A stretch of DNA of 6,951 bases from Nitrososphaeraceae archaeon. Its GTDB lineage: Archaea; Thermoproteota; Nitrososphaeria; Nitrososphaerales; Nitrososphaeraceae. The stretch is from the NCBI GenBank assembly GCA_025449515.1, contig JANWJI010000029.1, positions 1-6,951 of the forward strand, given 5' to 3'. This document shows positions 6,166 to 6,951 of this stretch, in pieces. The notes under the pieces were generated by a model that was not told where the DNA came from, ran no database searches, and was given only the letters and a program-made list of their open reading frames with translations. The position numbers and the translations under genes are program-made. Numbering within the stretch: the stretch's first letter is position 1; each line of letters opens with the position of its first letter.

Positions 6166-6879
6166 TCATTTATTTCTAGTCTTGAGATTATACGCCAATT
6201 GCAAATTTGGATGGATTTTGGTGTGGACGATCATCATGACGTCTGATGGTGGAACTTTATTGTCTACAGCATTTTTCAATTCATTGAGATATTTTTCAAC
6301 TTCTCCCGCGGTAATGCTATTCTTCTTAGTTTCGTATGGTTTTAATTCTGAATCAAATATTTCCACTGCCCTTTTTGCATATTGCTTAGCAGTTTGATAT
6401 TTGGCTGTATCAAAAACTGAATTGTGATTGGGTCTATGAATATCGAAATTGGATGACGTAGAAGACATCGAGGACATCGAGGACATGTTCAGCATAACAC
6501 TAGGTAGTATTCCGTAAGCTCCACCGTAGTATTGTAATATTTCATCCACGATGTTGGCTAGGAACAATGCGTCAACAGTAGAATTACTAAATTGTTCACT
6601 CTTAATTACAAAGTAGTTTTCATTGTCTATCACATCATCCAACCTGTCCAATAGTTGAGCGAGATGCTCGTTGGAAGAAGTTAGGTTAGAATTAAGTGAT
6701 TCGTTTGCTAGTAGCGCCTCTATTCTTACTCTTTCGATTAAGGTAAGAAACGCGGCGTTATCATCGCTAGAAACAAAAATGTGAGCATTGACGTCTGAAG
6801 ATAAACTAGGATTCAGATATGATATGAAGCAGAGCATAAGCATGAATAGAACTATCGGAGCGTTTCGGAACTTATTCAT
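6166..6879 (-). CDS. exported helical protein, paralogue of the 1662 gene, with MSS repeats
   Basis: This 237-aa protein starts at ATG 6879. The signal peptide has K3 and R5, a hydrophobic core at 8-22 and the cleavage motif VNA at 30-32, so the mature chain would start H33-I-F. The remainder is predicted helical, with four N-x-S/T sequons. Family features shared with the product of 1662-2495 are H-x-F at the mature N-terminus, NEHL (H72), YYGGAYGI (GGAYGI at 119-124), HN-x7-YQ-x-A (H152) and AYNLK near the end. It is about 40 residues shorter than its paralogue, mainly before the GGAYGI block. Unlike the paralogue it carries a MSSMSSMSS tract at 132-140, encoded by a 9-bp tandem repeat, in the loop after GGAYGI. 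The promoter is at 6905-6914. The function is unknown; metal binding is a hypothesis. Confidence 0.87.
   Translation of the reverse strand: MNKFRNAPIVLFMLMLCFISYLNPSLSSDVNAHIFVSSDDNAAFLTLIERVRIEALLANESLNSNLTSSNEHLAQLLDRLDDVIDNENYFVIKSEQFSNSTVDALFLANIVDEILQYYGGAYGILPSVMLNMSSMSSMSSTSSNFDIHRPNHNSVFDTAKYQTAKQYAKRAVEIFDSELKPYETKKNSITAGEVEKYLNELKNAVDNKVPPSDVMMIVHTKIHPNLQLAYNLKTRNK
6464..6486. repeat. 9-bp tandem repeat encoding Met-Ser-Ser
   Basis: The unit GACATCGAG occurs twice in full and a third time in part (GACAT). On the minus strand it gives ATG-TCC-TCG repeats inside the 6166 gene. Because the unit is a multiple of three, gain or loss of copies would keep the frame and vary the number of methionines. 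Confidence 0.75.
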
Positions 6880-6904
6880 GTGTTTTGTGGGTAAAATGCA
6901 ATAA

Positions 6905-6914
6905 CCATTTAAGT
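6905..6914 (-). promoter_or_regulatory. TATA box of the 6166-6879 gene
   Basis: Minus-strand ACTTAAATGG is centred about 26 bp before position 6883, which gives a nearly leaderless mRNA for ATG 6879. No Shine-Dalgarno sequence is visible. The remaining bases to the window end contain nothing else I can support. Confidence 0.45.
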
Positions 6915-6951
6915 ATTTGCTACTCGAATTCTACGTATCCATCAATAGCAA

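Noticed and set aside
6182..6397. 71-codon plus frame within the 6166 gene
   Set aside because: It is antisense to conserved family motifs of the minus-strand paralogue and is a shadow.
1..6951. tRNA, rRNA, CRISPR array, insertion sequence or integrase attachment site
   Set aside because: No T-loop plus acceptor pattern, no regularly spaced repeats, no transposase or integrase frame, and no terminal inverted repeats with target duplication were seen.

Overview
The window looks like chromosome from an ammonia-oxidising archaeon of the Thaumarchaeota (Nitrososphaeria), probably a soil Nitrososphaerales lineage such as Nitrososphaera or Nitrosocosmicus. This placement is inferred from gene style and from memory of the group, not from a search. 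The evidence is AT-rich DNA, TATA boxes about 26 bp before the likely transcription starts, almost leaderless genes without Shine-Dalgarno sequences, T-run terminators, and exported proteins of types I recall from ammonia-oxidising archaea. No amo, tRNA, rRNA, CRISPR or insertion sequence was seen.

Layout: (1) 1-300 is mainly non-coding and holds a possible ORF remnant, a perfect 19-bp inverted repeat and a TATA box. (2) 301-846 (+) encodes a secreted protein, followed by a T-run and about 0.8 kb without a convincing gene. (3) 1662-2495 (+) encodes an all-helical exported protein. (4) 2656-3315 (+) encodes a beta-sandwich protein anchored by a C-terminal membrane helix. (5) 3405-4487 (-) encodes a large exported beta-rich protein with a Met/Ser-rich tail. 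(6) The divergent intergenic region 4488-4835 contains a doubtful 39-aa ORF and promoters. (7) 4836-5519 (+) encodes a C2H2 finger, a membrane helix and a His-rich outer domain in one chain. (8) 5520-6165 holds two apparent gene remnants, one per strand. (9) 6166-6879 (-) encodes a second member of the helical family seen in (3).

All six intact genes encode proteins that are secreted or face the outside of the membrane. Each has its own likely promoter, so this is a cell-surface locus rather than an operon. A metal theme is possible but unproven. Both helical paralogues would begin with histidine after signal-peptide removal and share two further aligned histidines. Two proteins have MxM or MSSM tracts, and the zinc-finger membrane protein carries HxHxH and HxH clusters outside the cell. 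A copper or zinc role in the pseudoperiplasm is inference; none of these families has a function that I can name with certainty.

Four starts were moved inward from a longer possible start (TTG 298, TTG 1650, GTG 4514, TTG 4824) to a nearby ATG. The new starts fit TATA spacing or signal-peptide shape better.
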